Source: Acidobacteriota bacterium
Lineage (GTDB): Bacteria; Acidobacteriota; Thermoanaerobaculia; Gp7-AA8
Direction of reading: 5' to 3'
Assembly: GCA_016184115.1 (NCBI GenBank)
Contig: JACPDH010000068.1
Location: forward strand, 1-43,406
DNA length: 43,406 bases
Positions within the stretch are counted from its first letter, which is position 1. The number at the start of each line of letters is the position of its first letter. The notes under the pieces are model-generated. The model made no database searches, was not told the DNA's origin, and worked only from the letters and a program-made list of their open reading frames with translations. Shown piece after piece: positions 1 to 8,477 of this stretch. Both the position numbers and the translations under genes were made by a program.

Positions 1-2
1 AA

Positions 3-308
3 GAGGGAAAGACGATCATCGACGGCGAGGAGGACTTCGCGGCGCGAGCGCTTGCGCAAATCGCGCGCGAGACATCGCGTGGCGCTCGTCCACCCACGAT
101 GATGCGCCTCGCGGCGGAGGCCGGTGCCGCTTCGATGAGGCTCGTGCAGCTTGACGCGCTACTGGCTGTACCGGACCTTGCCACTCGTCCTTCCGAGCGC
201 GACGCCGCGAAACGCGCGCTGTCGGACGCCGATCAGCTCGCGCAGCGCTCGGGCCTTCCTGGATACGCACGCCTCGTCGATGCGGCACGGTCCCGAGCGC
301 CTCACTGA
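3..308 (+). CDS. 3' end of an unidentified protein (partial)
   Basis: An open frame enters from the left edge and ends at TGA 306-308, giving about 101 C-terminal residues. They are rich in Ala, Arg and Leu, look mostly helical, and show no motif I recognise. I call it partial because the frame is open to the edge and the first Met (position 99) lies inside a compositionally continuous stretch. The gene is convergent with the DUF481 gene, with an 81-bp spacer that has no clear terminator. The opposite-strand frame is Arg-rich and looks like a shadow. The function is unknown, and coding status is only moderately supported because the fragment is short. Confidence 0.5.
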   Translation, partial: EGKTIIDGEEDFAARALAQIARETSRGARPPTMMRLAAEAGAASMRLVQLDALLAVPDLATRPSERDAAKRALSDADQLAQRSGLPGYARLVDAARSRAPH

Positions 309-389
309 TTCCCAACAGACGTCACGGAAAATCTGCGCGATCGAGCGCGCGAGGCGCAGTCGCTACCTCACGCCAGGCCGGTCGCGCGC

Positions 390-1121
390 TCAGAACTTCG
401 CAACCAGCGAAACACCCGAGGTGCTGTCGGACTTCTCGAATCCGGCCACCGGCTCGTTGAGGTGGACGACGTTGTAGTACGCCTTGAGCGAAAACATGGA
501 GTTGATCGCGGCAATCACGGCGACGGAGTTGAGGAACCGCCAATTGTCGGAGCGCTCGAAATCATGAACGTAGCTCGCGTCGTCGGTGAGCTCGGCATTC
601 TTCGAAAAGACGTACTTGTACTTCGCGAAAAGGGTGCCGGTCGCGAACTCCCGGTTGGCACCGACTGTACGCGACTCGGAGGTATACCCGATGCCGGTGC
701 CGAGATCGAGGAAGTGGTGTTCTCCCGTGAGCGCTTTCCAGGCAACGCCCGTGTCACCGCTGACGTTCGAGTCGATTCCTGCAAACTCGTCCGAAAGGTA
801 GGAGACGCGCGCGTAGTACTCGAGGCGCTCCGAAATCGGGCGGCTCGCCCCGAAGCGCGCAGTCAATTTCTCCGCGCTCGTCACGCCGTCAGTCTCCGCC
901 TCGACGTAATTCAAACCGAGCTCGTAGGTCCAGACTGCTGGCTTGAACTGAAGCTCGCCACCAAGACCTAGCGAGCGCGTGTCGGTGTTGCCGCTCGTGG
1001 CGACATACGAAAGCTCCGCTGACCCTGACCACGGCCGCGCCGGCACGTCCTCCGCGGCTGCAAGACTCGCGACCGCGAGTGTGATCGTCACTGCCGCAAG
1101 AAGTCGTCGAGCCTCGATCAT
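390..1121 (-). CDS. DUF481 family (YdiY-like) outer-membrane protein
   Basis: The 243-residue protein has an N-terminal signal peptide (hydrophobic stretch ending in ASLAAA, about residues 1-22). It then shows alternating aromatic/polar beta strands typical of DUF481 outer-membrane barrels: an early Tyr-Val-Ala-Thr-Ser-Gly-Asn-Thr motif, repeated tyrosine-rich strands, and a C-terminal Phe suited to BAM recognition. DUF481 proteins are described as salt-stress-induced outer-membrane proteins, but their molecular role is unknown. I chose ATG at 1121 because an AAGGAG lies about 10 nt upstream; an in-frame TTG at 1142 would place that site inside the gene. It follows the ABC transporter ATPase gene by 48 bp on the same strand and may be the last gene of that operon. 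Confidence 0.85.
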   Translation of the reverse strand: MIEARRLLAAVTITLAVASLAAAEDVPARPWSGSAELSYVATSGNTDTRSLGLGGELQFKPAVWTYELGLNYVEAETDGVTSAEKLTARFGASRPISERLEYYARVSYLSDEFAGIDSNVSGDTGVAWKALTGEHHFLDLGTGIGYTSESRTVGANREFATGTLFAKYKYVFSKNAELTDDASYVHDFERSDNWRFLNSVAVIAAINSMFSLKAYYNVVHLNEPVAGFEKSDSTSGVSLVAKF

Positions 1122-1169
1122 TTCTCGTGCACTCCTTCGCAAGGGGAGCCATCGGCCCGGCCTGTCGTC

Positions 1170-2054
1170 TTATCCGGAATAGAGCAAGTCGAGGAGTTGC
1201 TCCTCGACTTCGCGAAACTCTCTCGTCGACTTGAGCCCCGCGTCGCGGCTCCGGAAGAACGGCACGTCGACGCGGTGGAGGATGCTCGCCGGGCGAGCGG
1301 AGAGCACGTAGACGCTGTCGGCGAGGTAGACCGCCTCGGAGACATCGTGCGTCACGAAGAGAGTCGTATTGTCCTCATGCCTCGAGACGTCGAGCAGAAG
1401 GCTCTGCATGCCCCAACGCGTCTGCGGATCGAGCGCACCAAACGGTTCATCCATCAGCACGACGCGCGGCTTGTTGATCAAGGTTCGCGCGATCGCGACG
1501 CGCTGCTTCATCCCACCCGAAAGATCCTTCGGGTAACGCTCTGCGAAGTCGGCGAGACCGACCTCCTCGAGGTATTTCTGCGAGAGCTTTGTTCGCTCGG
1601 CGCCTCCCACACCGTGGAGTTTGAGGCCATACTCGACGTTCTCGCGCACGGTGAGCCATCCGAACGATGTGTAGGCCTGAAAGACCATGCCGCGATCGCG
1701 AGCCGGCTCCTCGATCGGCGTGCCGTCGAGAAAGACCTCACCTTTCGTCGGCGCGATCAGCCCCGCGACAGCCTTGAGGATCGTCGATTTCCCGCAGCCC
1801 GAAGGCCCGAGAAAGACTATGACCTCGCCGCTCCCCGGCTTGTCGATCACATCGAATGAGATGTCTCGAACGGCGTCGACCCCGCGTCCGACGCGGTCGA
1901 CGTAGGTGTGGGAGAGACCCTTCACCCGCAGTCGAGGCATCGGCCCCGTCTGATCGGGCGCGACCCATGTTGGCTCGCGGCGCGGGCGGTCAACCGTGAC
2001 CGCGACCGTTCCTGGCTCACCAGCCTGTGGCAGTGCGTTCGGCGCGTCGCTCAC
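1170..2054 (-). CDS. NitT/TauT-type ABC transporter ATP-binding protein
   Basis: This 294-residue ATPase belongs to the nitrate/sulfonate/taurine importer family (SsuB/TauB/NrtD-like). The motifs are in order: Walker A GPSGCGKST, Q-loop in the Gly-Met-Val-Phe-Gln stretch, signature LSGGMKQR, Walker B VVLMDEPFGALD and the H-loop His in FVTHD. About 40 low-complexity residues precede the domain. I chose GTG at 2054 because it overlaps the permease stop (GTGA) and has AGGAG about 8 nt upstream; extending further would run into the permease gene. It energises the permease encoded immediately upstream in the same operon. The substrate cannot be read from sequence: nitrate, sulfonates and thiamine or pyrimidine precursors are all transported by this family. 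Confidence 0.93.
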   Translation of the reverse strand: MSDAPNALPQAGEPGTVAVTVDRPRREPTWVAPDQTGPMPRLRVKGLSHTYVDRVGRGVDAVRDISFDVIDKPGSGEVIVFLGPSGCGKSTILKAVAGLIAPTKGEVFLDGTPIEEPARDRGMVFQAYTSFGWLTVRENVEYGLKLHGVGGAERTKLSQKYLEEVGLADFAERYPKDLSGGMKQRVAIARTLINKPRVVLMDEPFGALDPQTRWGMQSLLLDVSRHEDNTTLFVTHDVSEAVYLADSVYVLSARPASILHRVDVPFFRSRDAGLKSTREFREVEEQLLDLLYSG

Positions 2055-2851
2055 GAGCTCTTCTCCTTCCAACGGAACATCATCGCCGAGAGCGCGCGGA
2101 TGATCCCGTCGGTCGCAAGACCGATGCCGCCGATCACGAGCAGTCCGGCGAACGACCATGATGGTTTCTGATGCGTACGCGCGAGCTCGACCATGTAACC
2201 GAGCCCATGTTCAGGGTTCACTGCCTCCGCGAGGATGACATACGTCCACGAAATGGCGTTCATTACGCGAAACGAGTCGAAGATCTCGGGCAGCGCCGAT
2301 GGGACGAGCACCGTGCGGATCACCTGCGCGCGCGAGGCCCCTAGCGTCTGCGCGGTCTGTACGAGCTCTTCGGGAACACCCCCGATTGCCGAGACGACGA
2401 CGGGAAGCAGGTAGACGAACACGCCCAGAAACAGGAACGCGATCTTCTGCTTCTCATAGATTCCGAAATAGAGGATCAGCAGCGGGATGAATGCCGAGAT
2501 CGGCATGTAGCGGAGCGGAGCGACGATCGGCTCGAAGAAGCGGTTGATCGGCTCGAATGCTCCCATGAGGATGCCGAGCGGAAGCGCGACCGCCGAGGCG
2601 AGCGCGAACGCGATCAGGATCCTGCGCGTCGAGACCCAGATTGCCCTCGCGAGGTCATGTTCGAAGAAGAGTTGGAGCGTCCCCTTCACGACATCGGTGG
2701 GCGATGGAAGAAAGTCGGGAGGGGCGAGCCCTCCGTACGTCGCCACGCACCAGGCAGCGATTACGAGCACGGGCGCGACGAGTCCCACCGCGAACGCGGT
2801 CGAACGTCGCATCGGTTCACGGAGAGCGAACAACCGGCCTCGTTTTGCCAT
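2051..2851 (-). CDS. NitT/TauT-type ABC transporter permease
   Basis: This 266-residue inner-membrane protein has about six hydrophobic segments and the binding-protein-dependent transport permease fold (SsuC/TauC/NrtB-like). The coupling-helix EAA-type region is visible as a Thr-Ala-Gln-Thr-Leu-Gly-Ala-Ser stretch around residues 170-180, followed by a Pro-Ser-Ala-Leu-Pro motif. ATG at 2851 has AGGAG six nt upstream. It sits between the substrate-binding protein gene (65 bp upstream) and the ATPase gene (4-bp overlap downstream), so the three form one import operon. As a single permease gene it presumably works as a homodimer, as is usual in this family. Confidence 0.93.
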   Translation of the reverse strand: MAKRGRLFALREPMRRSTAFAVGLVAPVLVIAAWCVATYGGLAPPDFLPSPTDVVKGTLQLFFEHDLARAIWVSTRRILIAFALASAVALPLGILMGAFEPINRFFEPIVAPLRYMPISAFIPLLILYFGIYEKQKIAFLFLGVFVYLLPVVVSAIGGVPEELVQTAQTLGASRAQVIRTVLVPSALPEIFDSFRVMNAISWTYVILAEAVNPEHGLGYMVELARTHQKPSWSFAGLLVIGGIGLATDGIIRALSAMMFRWKEKSS

Positions 2852-2915
2852 CGGGGCTCCTCATGGCGCCCCGCCTCGCGGGACGCCCATTTCGAGGGTC
2901 AGGTCTTGATTTTCG

Positions 2916-4550
2916 TCACTCGCTGAGAATGACTTTGATGTCGGTACGGCGATTCAACTGCCGCCCCGCTTCGGTCTCGTTTGTCGCGAGCGGGTTCGCC
3001 GAGCCCCGGCCGATCGTCTGGAATCGGGACGGCTCGATGTTCGGGAAGTTCTTCACGATGTAGTTCTTCACCGCGATCGCACGGCGGTCCGAGAGCGTGA
3101 GATTCGTCGCGACGGATCCGGTCGAGTCGGTGTTGCCTTCGACGCGAAGATAGGTATTTCCGAACGACGTCATCGTGTCGCCCAGCGCATCGAGGACGAA
3201 GTAGGAACCCGCCATGATCTCGTCCGAGCCCGGCGTGAAGTGGATCTGGATCTGCCTGTTGATGATCGCGCGATCGCTCTTCGAAGGCGCCTTCGCAGCG
3301 ATCTTCGGTTCTTCCACCTTCTGGCCGGGATACTGCGCTGCGAGTGCGGAGAGGAAACGCGAGTCCGCCCAGTCCTTGGCATCGATCGAACGCGTCACGA
3401 GCCCCTTCTTGCGCCAGATGACGAAGGCCGTATTGAAGAGTGTGTCGTAGTGCGCCTTGCCGCCCGCGAGCCCGTAGAACTGCGCATTGTCGGCGTAGGT
3501 CGTGAGTTTCAGGCCGGAGAGCATTCCAGACACCGTCTCCGCATCGAGCTTGAGCGCACGGCCGACGATGTCGTACGACGACGCCGGATCCTTCTTCATC
3601 ATCTCGATTCCTTCGAGCCATCCGTAAACGAAGTCACGAACCGTCTCGGGGTTGCGGTCGATGAGATCCTGCCGCGCGACCAGGGTGTCGGCGATGATGT
3701 TCGAGGCCGCGGTCGTCGACACGAGGACGTGAGCCTCGTCGCCACGCGCCGCGACGGCGCCGGAGAGATCGGGTTCCCAGGTGACCGCGGCGTCGACCTG
3801 CTTCGCCTTGAACATCGCCGCCGCCGCGGGGGCGTCTTGCGTGAAGATGATGTCCCTCTCGACTTGCGCGCGGTCCTCGGGTGCAAGGCCCGACTGCGCG
3901 AGAACATAGAGGAGAAGGAAGTGCGAAGGGGTGAACTGCGTGCAGGCGACCTTGTGCCCCTTGAGCTCTTCGATCGACTTGATCGACGACAGCGAAACGA
4001 TGCCGTCGCCGCCACGCGACCAGTCCTGCAGGATGATCGACTTCGCCTTCTGGTTCTGCTCGGCGAGGATCGACGCTTCGCGCGCCCAGTTGTCGACCGT
4101 ATCCCACATGATGTCGACGTCTCCCTTACGGAAGGCGGCAAGCTTTGCCGCGGGATCTTCGATCAGGACGAACTTCACGTCGAGTCCGAACCGCTGGCGG
4201 TAGGTCGACGCGGCACCCGGCTCGAGGCCGCCGTTGTAGACGACGCCTGGTGCGTGTCCTGCCCAGGTATTGATTGCCACGACGAGCGGGCGATCGAGCT
4301 TTCCGCTCCCCGCGAGCGAGGCAGGAGTCACACCTGACGAGCCGACTCCGCGATCAGGGTCCGCCGGTGCGTTGTTCAGCGCGGAAAAGTCGGACTGCGA
4401 CACGCCGTCGGCCGATTTCGACGCGGCAACCTCGTCCTTGCCGGTCGCCCACTTTCGAATCTCGGTACCCTTGTAGTGCCAGGCCGCGTACCCGACGACG
4501 GCCAGGATGATGACAGTGATGAAGAGCTTGGCGAATGGTGTCAGTTTCAT
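2916..4550 (-). CDS. ABC substrate-binding protein fused to a C-terminal OmpA peptidoglycan-binding domain
   Basis: This 544-residue periplasmic protein starts with a hydrophobic segment (about residues 8-25, after MKLTPFAKLF) that could be an uncleaved membrane anchor. Residues about 75-390 form an NMT1/TauA-like type 2 solute-binding domain, with family-typical Ile-Asn-Thr-Trp-Ala-Gly and Asp-Val-Asp-Ile-Met-Trp-Asp stretches and a Val-Thr-Trp-Glu-Pro-Asp segment. After a Lys/Pro-rich linker, residues about 425-544 are an OmpA/MotB domain with the Gly-Asn-Thr-Asp-Ser peptidoglycan motif, LSDRRA and the terminal NRR-Asp signature. I chose ATG 4550 for its fit to the signal anchor. It is the first gene of the importer operon. 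The fusion suggests a binding protein tethered to both membrane and cell wall; that is inference. Confidence 0.9.
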   Translation of the reverse strand: MKLTPFAKLFITVIILAVVGYAAWHYKGTEIRKWATGKDEVAASKSADGVSQSDFSALNNAPADPDRGVGSSGVTPASLAGSGKLDRPLVVAINTWAGHAPGVVYNGGLEPGAASTYRQRFGLDVKFVLIEDPAAKLAAFRKGDVDIMWDTVDNWAREASILAEQNQKAKSIILQDWSRGGDGIVSLSSIKSIEELKGHKVACTQFTPSHFLLLYVLAQSGLAPEDRAQVERDIIFTQDAPAAAAMFKAKQVDAAVTWEPDLSGAVAARGDEAHVLVSTTAASNIIADTLVARQDLIDRNPETVRDFVYGWLEGIEMMKKDPASSYDIVGRALKLDAETVSGMLSGLKLTTYADNAQFYGLAGGKAHYDTLFNTAFVIWRKKGLVTRSIDAKDWADSRFLSALAAQYPGQKVEEPKIAAKAPSKSDRAIINRQIQIHFTPGSDEIMAGSYFVLDALGDTMTSFGNTYLRVEGNTDSTGSVATNLTLSDRRAIAVKNYIVKNFPNIEPSRFQTIGRGSANPLATNETEAGRQLNRRTDIKVILSE

Positions 4551-4700
4551 TCTTGGTCCCTCGGTTCCCACGCAAACGCGGGTGTGTTCGTGCCGGAGTG
4601 AATTCAGAAAGTATACGTTGAATCGCCCCCTGGCGCCGCCCGCCAACGGGCGCCCGCGAAGGCGCAAATCGCGCTAGACTCTCCGTTGTATCGAAAAGCC

Positions 4701-5645
4701 ATGAATGATCCGCTGCGCGCAAGCGCGCTTCTGGTCGGGTTCACCGACGCTGGCCCGGTCGAGCTGGTGAGGGACGCGGGGTACACCGCCAGGATGGCGC
4801 CTCCGTGGGCAGCCCTTCAGGCGGTGCGAGAGCGTGAATGCGACTTCGTCATCGTTCGCCTCACCGGCGCGTTCCGCGACGTGTTTGAACTGATCGAGGG
4901 AGCGCGCGCGGAGGGCGTACCGGTGCTGGCGATCGTCGAGAGCAGCGAGCGCGACCGCGCATGGGAGGCGGGGGTCTCCGACTGCATCGTCGAGCCATTC
5001 GGAGTCGCGGAGCTGAAGCAAAAGATGGAGTTGCAGGCGACGATGGTCGGGCTGCGAGGTGAGGTCAGGCGACTCGAGGCAGCCCTCGGCGACGCCGCGA
5101 TCGCGCTCGACGAAGCGCGCGGCGCCGCCACGCTTCAGTCACTTCAGGACGGCCTTACCGGAGTCGGAAACGCCAAACGCTTCTACACTGCGCTCGAGCT
5201 CGAATGGAAGCGCGCCGCGCGCTCGGGCAGCCGCATTTCACTTCTGCTCGCCGACATTGATCAGTTCCGTCTCTATAACGAGCGAAGCGGACACGCGAAC
5301 GGGGATGACTGTCTTCGTGCGATCGCCACGTCGATGGCGGCGGGCGTAAGCCGCGCGGGTGACCTCCTGGCCCGGTTCGGAGGCGAGGAGTTCGTCGTAC
5401 TCCTTCCCTCGACGACGCACGACGCAGCGCTTGCCGTCGCCGAGCGCCTGTCTCGTAGCGTGCGGGAGCTCAAGCTCCCCCACGAGGCGTCGACGCACCG
5501 CATCGTCACGATCAGTGTCGGCGTCGCGACCGTCGCCCCGTCGGAGTCGTCCGCTCCCGCCTCGCTTCTCGCCGCCGCCGAAGAGGCTCTCAGGACGGCG
5601 AAGGCAGGCGGACGCAACCGCGTCGCCGGCCGCAACGCCGGTTAG
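4701..5645 (+). CDS. Diguanylate cyclase with degenerate receiver domain
   Basis: The protein has 314 residues. Residues 1-110 resemble a CheY-like receiver, but the expected phospho-acceptor Asp at the end of strand 3 is replaced (Val-Arg-Leu) and the conserved Lys before the Pro-Phe pair is Glu. It is therefore probably a pseudo-receiver that is not phosphorylated. A helical linker (115-150) leads to a GGDEF domain (about 152-305) with an intact active-site GGEEF at 227-231. An RxxD inhibitory site at 218-221 lies exactly five residues before it, so an active c-di-GMP synthase with product feedback is expected. I chose ATG 4701; an in-frame TTG at 4686 is possible. A TAGACT hexamer at 4675-4680 could be its -10. 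It ends at a bidirectional terminator hairpin. Confidence 0.92.
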   Translation: MNDPLRASALLVGFTDAGPVELVRDAGYTARMAPPWAALQAVRERECDFVIVRLTGAFRDVFELIEGARAEGVPVLAIVESSERDRAWEAGVSDCIVEPFGVAELKQKMELQATMVGLRGEVRRLEAALGDAAIALDEARGAATLQSLQDGLTGVGNAKRFYTALELEWKRAARSGSRISLLLADIDQFRLYNERSGHANGDDCLRAIATSMAAGVSRAGDLLARFGGEEFVVLLPSTTHDAALAVAERLSRSVRELKLPHEASTHRIVTISVGVATVAPSESSAPASLLAAAEEALRTAKAGGRNRVAGRNAG

Positions 5646-5717
5646 GCGAACGAAGGCCTACCGTCATGCATCCGCGTAGCTCTCGTGGGGCTCGCGCAAA
5701 AAACGACCCACATATGA

Positions 5718-5743
5718 AGAGGCCCGGCGTTTGCCGGGCCTCT
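5718..5743. terminator. Terminator hairpin between convergent genes
   Basis: An 11-bp perfect GC-rich stem (AGAGGCCCGGC with its complement) and a GTTT loop lie between the stops of the diguanylate cyclase and the secreted repeat protein. Neither side has an immediate long T-run, but a T6 tract lies about 16 nt beyond on the minus strand. It probably serves both convergent genes. Confidence 0.65.
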
Positions 5744-5766
5744 CGATGTGAAGTCGGAGAAGTGAA

Positions 5767-7362
5767 TTACTGATTGGCGTTGTCTACGTAGAAATCGACC
5801 GAGCCGATCTCGGCGCGCTGTCCACCAGAGGTACTGAGTGCCGTTACCGTCATCCGGTGGCGTCCATCGCTCAGCTGCGTAGTGTCCATATTGAAGCGCC
5901 AGCCGCTCCGGAGCGCCGCGCTCGTGAACGTCGGATACGCCGCCTGGACGTCAGTGCGGAGGAATCCGTACTCTGCCAGTCCCGCAACGACGCCGTCGAT
6001 CGAAATCTCGACGGTTTGAACCTGCGGCAGGGCCCAGCCAAGGAACTGAACCGTGCCTTTCACGTGATCGAAGTTGTGCGGGAAGTCGATGTAGCCGAAG
6101 GGGGCGAAGAGGCTTCCACGGATGCAGCTGAAGAACACCGGAATGCCCGCGGTGCCCGGCAGCTCGGAGAACGTCTGCTCCTGATCGCCCACACGGACCT
6201 TCAGGACGTGCGGACCTTCGCGGAGGCCGGCGAGACTGACGAGGCTTCCGACATCCATCGCGAAGAAGTAGCCAGCGCGAGGCGAGTCGGGATGCGTCGG
6301 ATAGTACTTCGCTACATCGGGACGCGGCAGGCCGTAGCAGTCGACGTACGCACCGAAGGTGCTGTCGAAGCGGCAGTCATCGGTCGAGTACCACTGCACG
6401 CCGTCGATCATCAGCTCGGCGTAAGCGACGCGGCCCGTGTCTTCACGAGTTCCGAGATCGAGAGCCCAGCCGCGAACCGGCGTAATACGGTTCTCCGGAT
6501 CGATCAGCGGAGAGACGACCGGGCCGGTATCGCCGCAGTCTCCGTAAAGCACCGCGTCACGCTGCGGCTGGTCGAGCGACCCGAATGGCCGGAGATTGTT
6601 CTCACTGTTGAAGACCTGAATCGTCCTGCGCCCGATCACGCGGCTCAACCCGTTGCGGTCAGTCGCCCGAACATTCAGCGAGTGAACGCCGTCCGTCAGA
6701 CGGCTCGAATCGAGTTGCGCAAGGAAACCACTGTAGAGCGTGGATGGGAGGTCAGGGAAGGAGTTCTGGACATCGGGGCGTGGGTCGCCGTAGACCGCCG
6801 CCTGCGTGCTGAGGTTGTCGATCTGAACGTCAATCCGCGCAATACCATCGACGTCCGCGGCCCAGCCCGAGACCGGGAAGGAACCGTTCACGTCGTAGAC
6901 CGCGGTAGTCCCGGGGTTCTCGACAAAGCCGAACGGCGGCTGATTGATCGTGTTGTCGATGAAGACCGTCCGCTGCCCCACCTCGTAGACTTGATTGTCT
7001 TCGGTGAAGATCCGGACCATCACGGTATGAGTTCCGTTCGAGTAGCGCGCCGCAGAGAATCCGGTCTGGAAACCCGGTAGCCGATTCTGCGTGCCGCCCC
7101 AGTCGGGATGCGAATCGATGATGTCGGTCCGTGGAAGCGACAAGTTCGCCGAATGGACGAACTGTCCGTCGACGATCAGATCGATTCTCGAAATGCCGAC
7201 AGGATCGACAGCCCAGCCTTGAACGAGAACCATTCCGGAGACGGTCTCGTCGGGAACGGGCTTCTCCAGGAAAGCGATGAATTCCGTCTGGGCTGACGCA
7301 GTAGAAACAAGGCTCACGATCATGAGCCCGAGGACCAGCCCGCGGGTAACCATTCTCCACAT
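5767..7362 (-). CDS. Secreted protein with four tandem Ig-like repeats
   Basis: The 531-residue protein has a clear Sec signal peptide (residues 1-25, ending STASAQ). The rest is four repeats of about 110-130 residues. Each has a Gly-Trp-Ala strand, a [I/V]-x-[I/V]-D-G/N strand, a Leu-Pro-Arg-x-Asp-Val (or Thr-Asp) motif, a Tyr/Phe-Pro or His-Pro pair, a Ser/Thr-Gly-Phe turn and a closing Asp-Gly-x-His-x-x-x-Val strand. This pattern fits bacterial Ig-like or cadherin-like beta domains, but I cannot name the family. Four Cys sit in repeat 3 and at its boundary, a possible disulfide arrangement. ATG 7362 has GGAGG 8-9 nt upstream; an earlier in-frame TTG at 7377 would swallow that site. It is monocistronic and divergent from the threonine dehydratase gene. 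Confidence 0.8.
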   Translation of the reverse strand: MWRMVTRGLVLGLMIVSLVSTASAQTEFIAFLEKPVPDETVSGMVLVQGWAVDPVGISRIDLIVDGQFVHSANLSLPRTDIIDSHPDWGGTQNRLPGFQTGFSAARYSNGTHTVMVRIFTEDNQVYEVGQRTVFIDNTINQPPFGFVENPGTTAVYDVNGSFPVSGWAADVDGIARIDVQIDNLSTQAAVYGDPRPDVQNSFPDLPSTLYSGFLAQLDSSRLTDGVHSLNVRATDRNGLSRVIGRRTIQVFNSENNLRPFGSLDQPQRDAVLYGDCGDTGPVVSPLIDPENRITPVRGWALDLGTREDTGRVAYAELMIDGVQWYSTDDCRFDSTFGAYVDCYGLPRPDVAKYYPTHPDSPRAGYFFAMDVGSLVSLAGLREGPHVLKVRVGDQEQTFSELPGTAGIPVFFSCIRGSLFAPFGYIDFPHNFDHVKGTVQFLGWALPQVQTVEISIDGVVAGLAEYGFLRTDVQAAYPTFTSAALRSGWRFNMDTTQLSDGRHRMTVTALSTSGGQRAEIGSVDFYVDNANQ

Positions 7363-7503
7363 AACCCACACCTCCAACCCAGCTATAGACGGTCGCGCGG
7401 AATTTGACTCGTCAACGATACTCTCCCGCGCGCCCCAGAGTCAAATCGATGAGTTTTCAGCTTCTTCCGGAGCTGACCCAGACTTGTCCTATAGCGCGGA
7501 GTC

Positions 7504-7509
7504 TATACT
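7504..7509 (+). promoter_or_regulatory. Possible -10 element of the threonine dehydratase gene
   Basis: TATACT lies 8 nt before the GTG at 7518 and the gene has no Shine-Dalgarno sequence. Transcription would start at or next to the start codon (leaderless). No good -35 is seen at the right distance. Confidence 0.35.
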
Positions 7510-7517
7510 AGCCCCTC

Positions 7518-8474
7518 GTGACACATCAAACCGCCGTGACTTTCGACGACGTACTCGCCGCGCGCTCAAACATCGCTCCATGGATCGCACGCACTCCCCT
7601 CGTGACCAGCCGAACGCTTTCGGAGCTGGCGGGCGTCGAGGTCAGACTCAAGTGCGAGAATCTCCAGCGTGCAGGCGCCTTCAAGATCCGCGGGGCAATG
7701 AACGCGCTCCTCGGCATTGAGCCGGAGGCGCGCGGTCGCGGGGTCGTCGCGTTCTCCTCCGGCAACCACGCGCAGGGAGTCGCTCTCGCTGCACGATTAC
7801 TCGGCATCCCTGCCACGATCGTGATGCCGGAAAACTCGGTTCAGGCAAAAGTCGACGCGACGCTTGGCTACGGAGCGCGCGTCGTACAGGCGGGGGTGAC
7901 CTCCGCCACGCGTGACGCCGTGGCGCGATCGCTCGCCGAGGAGACCGGAGCGACTGTCATTCCTCCCTTCGACCATCCGCGCATCATCGCCGGCGCTGGC
8001 ACCGTCGGACTGGAGATCGCCGAGGAATGGCCCGAGGTGAAATCGATCCTCGTTCCGCTGGGAGGGGGCGGGCTGTTGGCGGGCGTGAGCCTTGCGGCGA
8101 CCTCGATGATTCCCGGCGTCGATGTGTATGGGATCGAGCCGGAAGCGGGCAACGACGGACAGCAATCGTTCCGCAAGGGTGAGATCGTCGAGATCGCGCC
8201 ACCGTCGACGATCGCGGACGGCGCACGTACGCTCGCCATCGGCAAGGCGAATTTCGAGATCATCCGCGACCGAGTGCGCGACATCGAAACGATCGGCGAC
8301 GAACGACTCCTCTACTGGACCCGCTTCGCGATCAACCGGACGAAGCTTCTGATCGAACCGACGGGAGCCCTTGGCCTCGCCGCGCTGCTCGAGGGACGCG
8401 TTAGGCCGAAAGGACCGGTTGCAGTCGTCGTCTCCGGCGGCAACGCAGACTGGTCGGTGCTCTGCGGAGGCTGA
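7518..8474 (+). CDS. Threonine/serine dehydratase, PLP-dependent (TdcB/IlvA catalytic domain)
   Basis: The 318-residue fold-type II PLP enzyme should deaminate L-threonine and/or L-serine to 2-oxobutyrate or pyruvate. The PLP lysine is in FKIRGA (about residue 55). The cofactor-phosphate loop is the usual Gly-rich GGGGLLAG, and the SSGNHAQG substrate loop is intact. There is no C-terminal ACT-like regulatory domain, so feedback inhibition by isoleucine is unlikely; this resembles catabolic TdcB or serine-racemase-like members. The GTG start at 7518 gives the expected N-terminus. It is followed after 3 bp by rarA, so the two are probably co-transcribed. Exact substrate preference (threonine, serine or hydroxyaspartate) cannot be decided from sequence. 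Confidence 0.9.
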   Translation: MTHQTAVTFDDVLAARSNIAPWIARTPLVTSRTLSELAGVEVRLKCENLQRAGAFKIRGAMNALLGIEPEARGRGVVAFSSGNHAQGVALAARLLGIPATIVMPENSVQAKVDATLGYGARVVQAGVTSATRDAVARSLAEETGATVIPPFDHPRIIAGAGTVGLEIAEEWPEVKSILVPLGGGGLLAGVSLAATSMIPGVDVYGIEPEAGNDGQQSFRKGEIVEIAPPSTIADGARTLAIGKANFEIIRDRVRDIETIGDERLLYWTRFAINRTKLLIEPTGALGLAALLEGRVRPKGPVAVVVSGGNADWSVLCGG

Positions 8475-8477
8475 TCG

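Noticed and set aside
3240-4337. Long + strand open frame opposite the substrate-binding protein gene
   Set aside because: It is Arg/Asp/Glu-rich with no recognisable domain and lies fully antisense to a well-supported gene. Such frames are common in GC-rich DNA. The same applies to 5857-7080 and 23899-25251 on the + strand and 8586-9659 on the minus strand.
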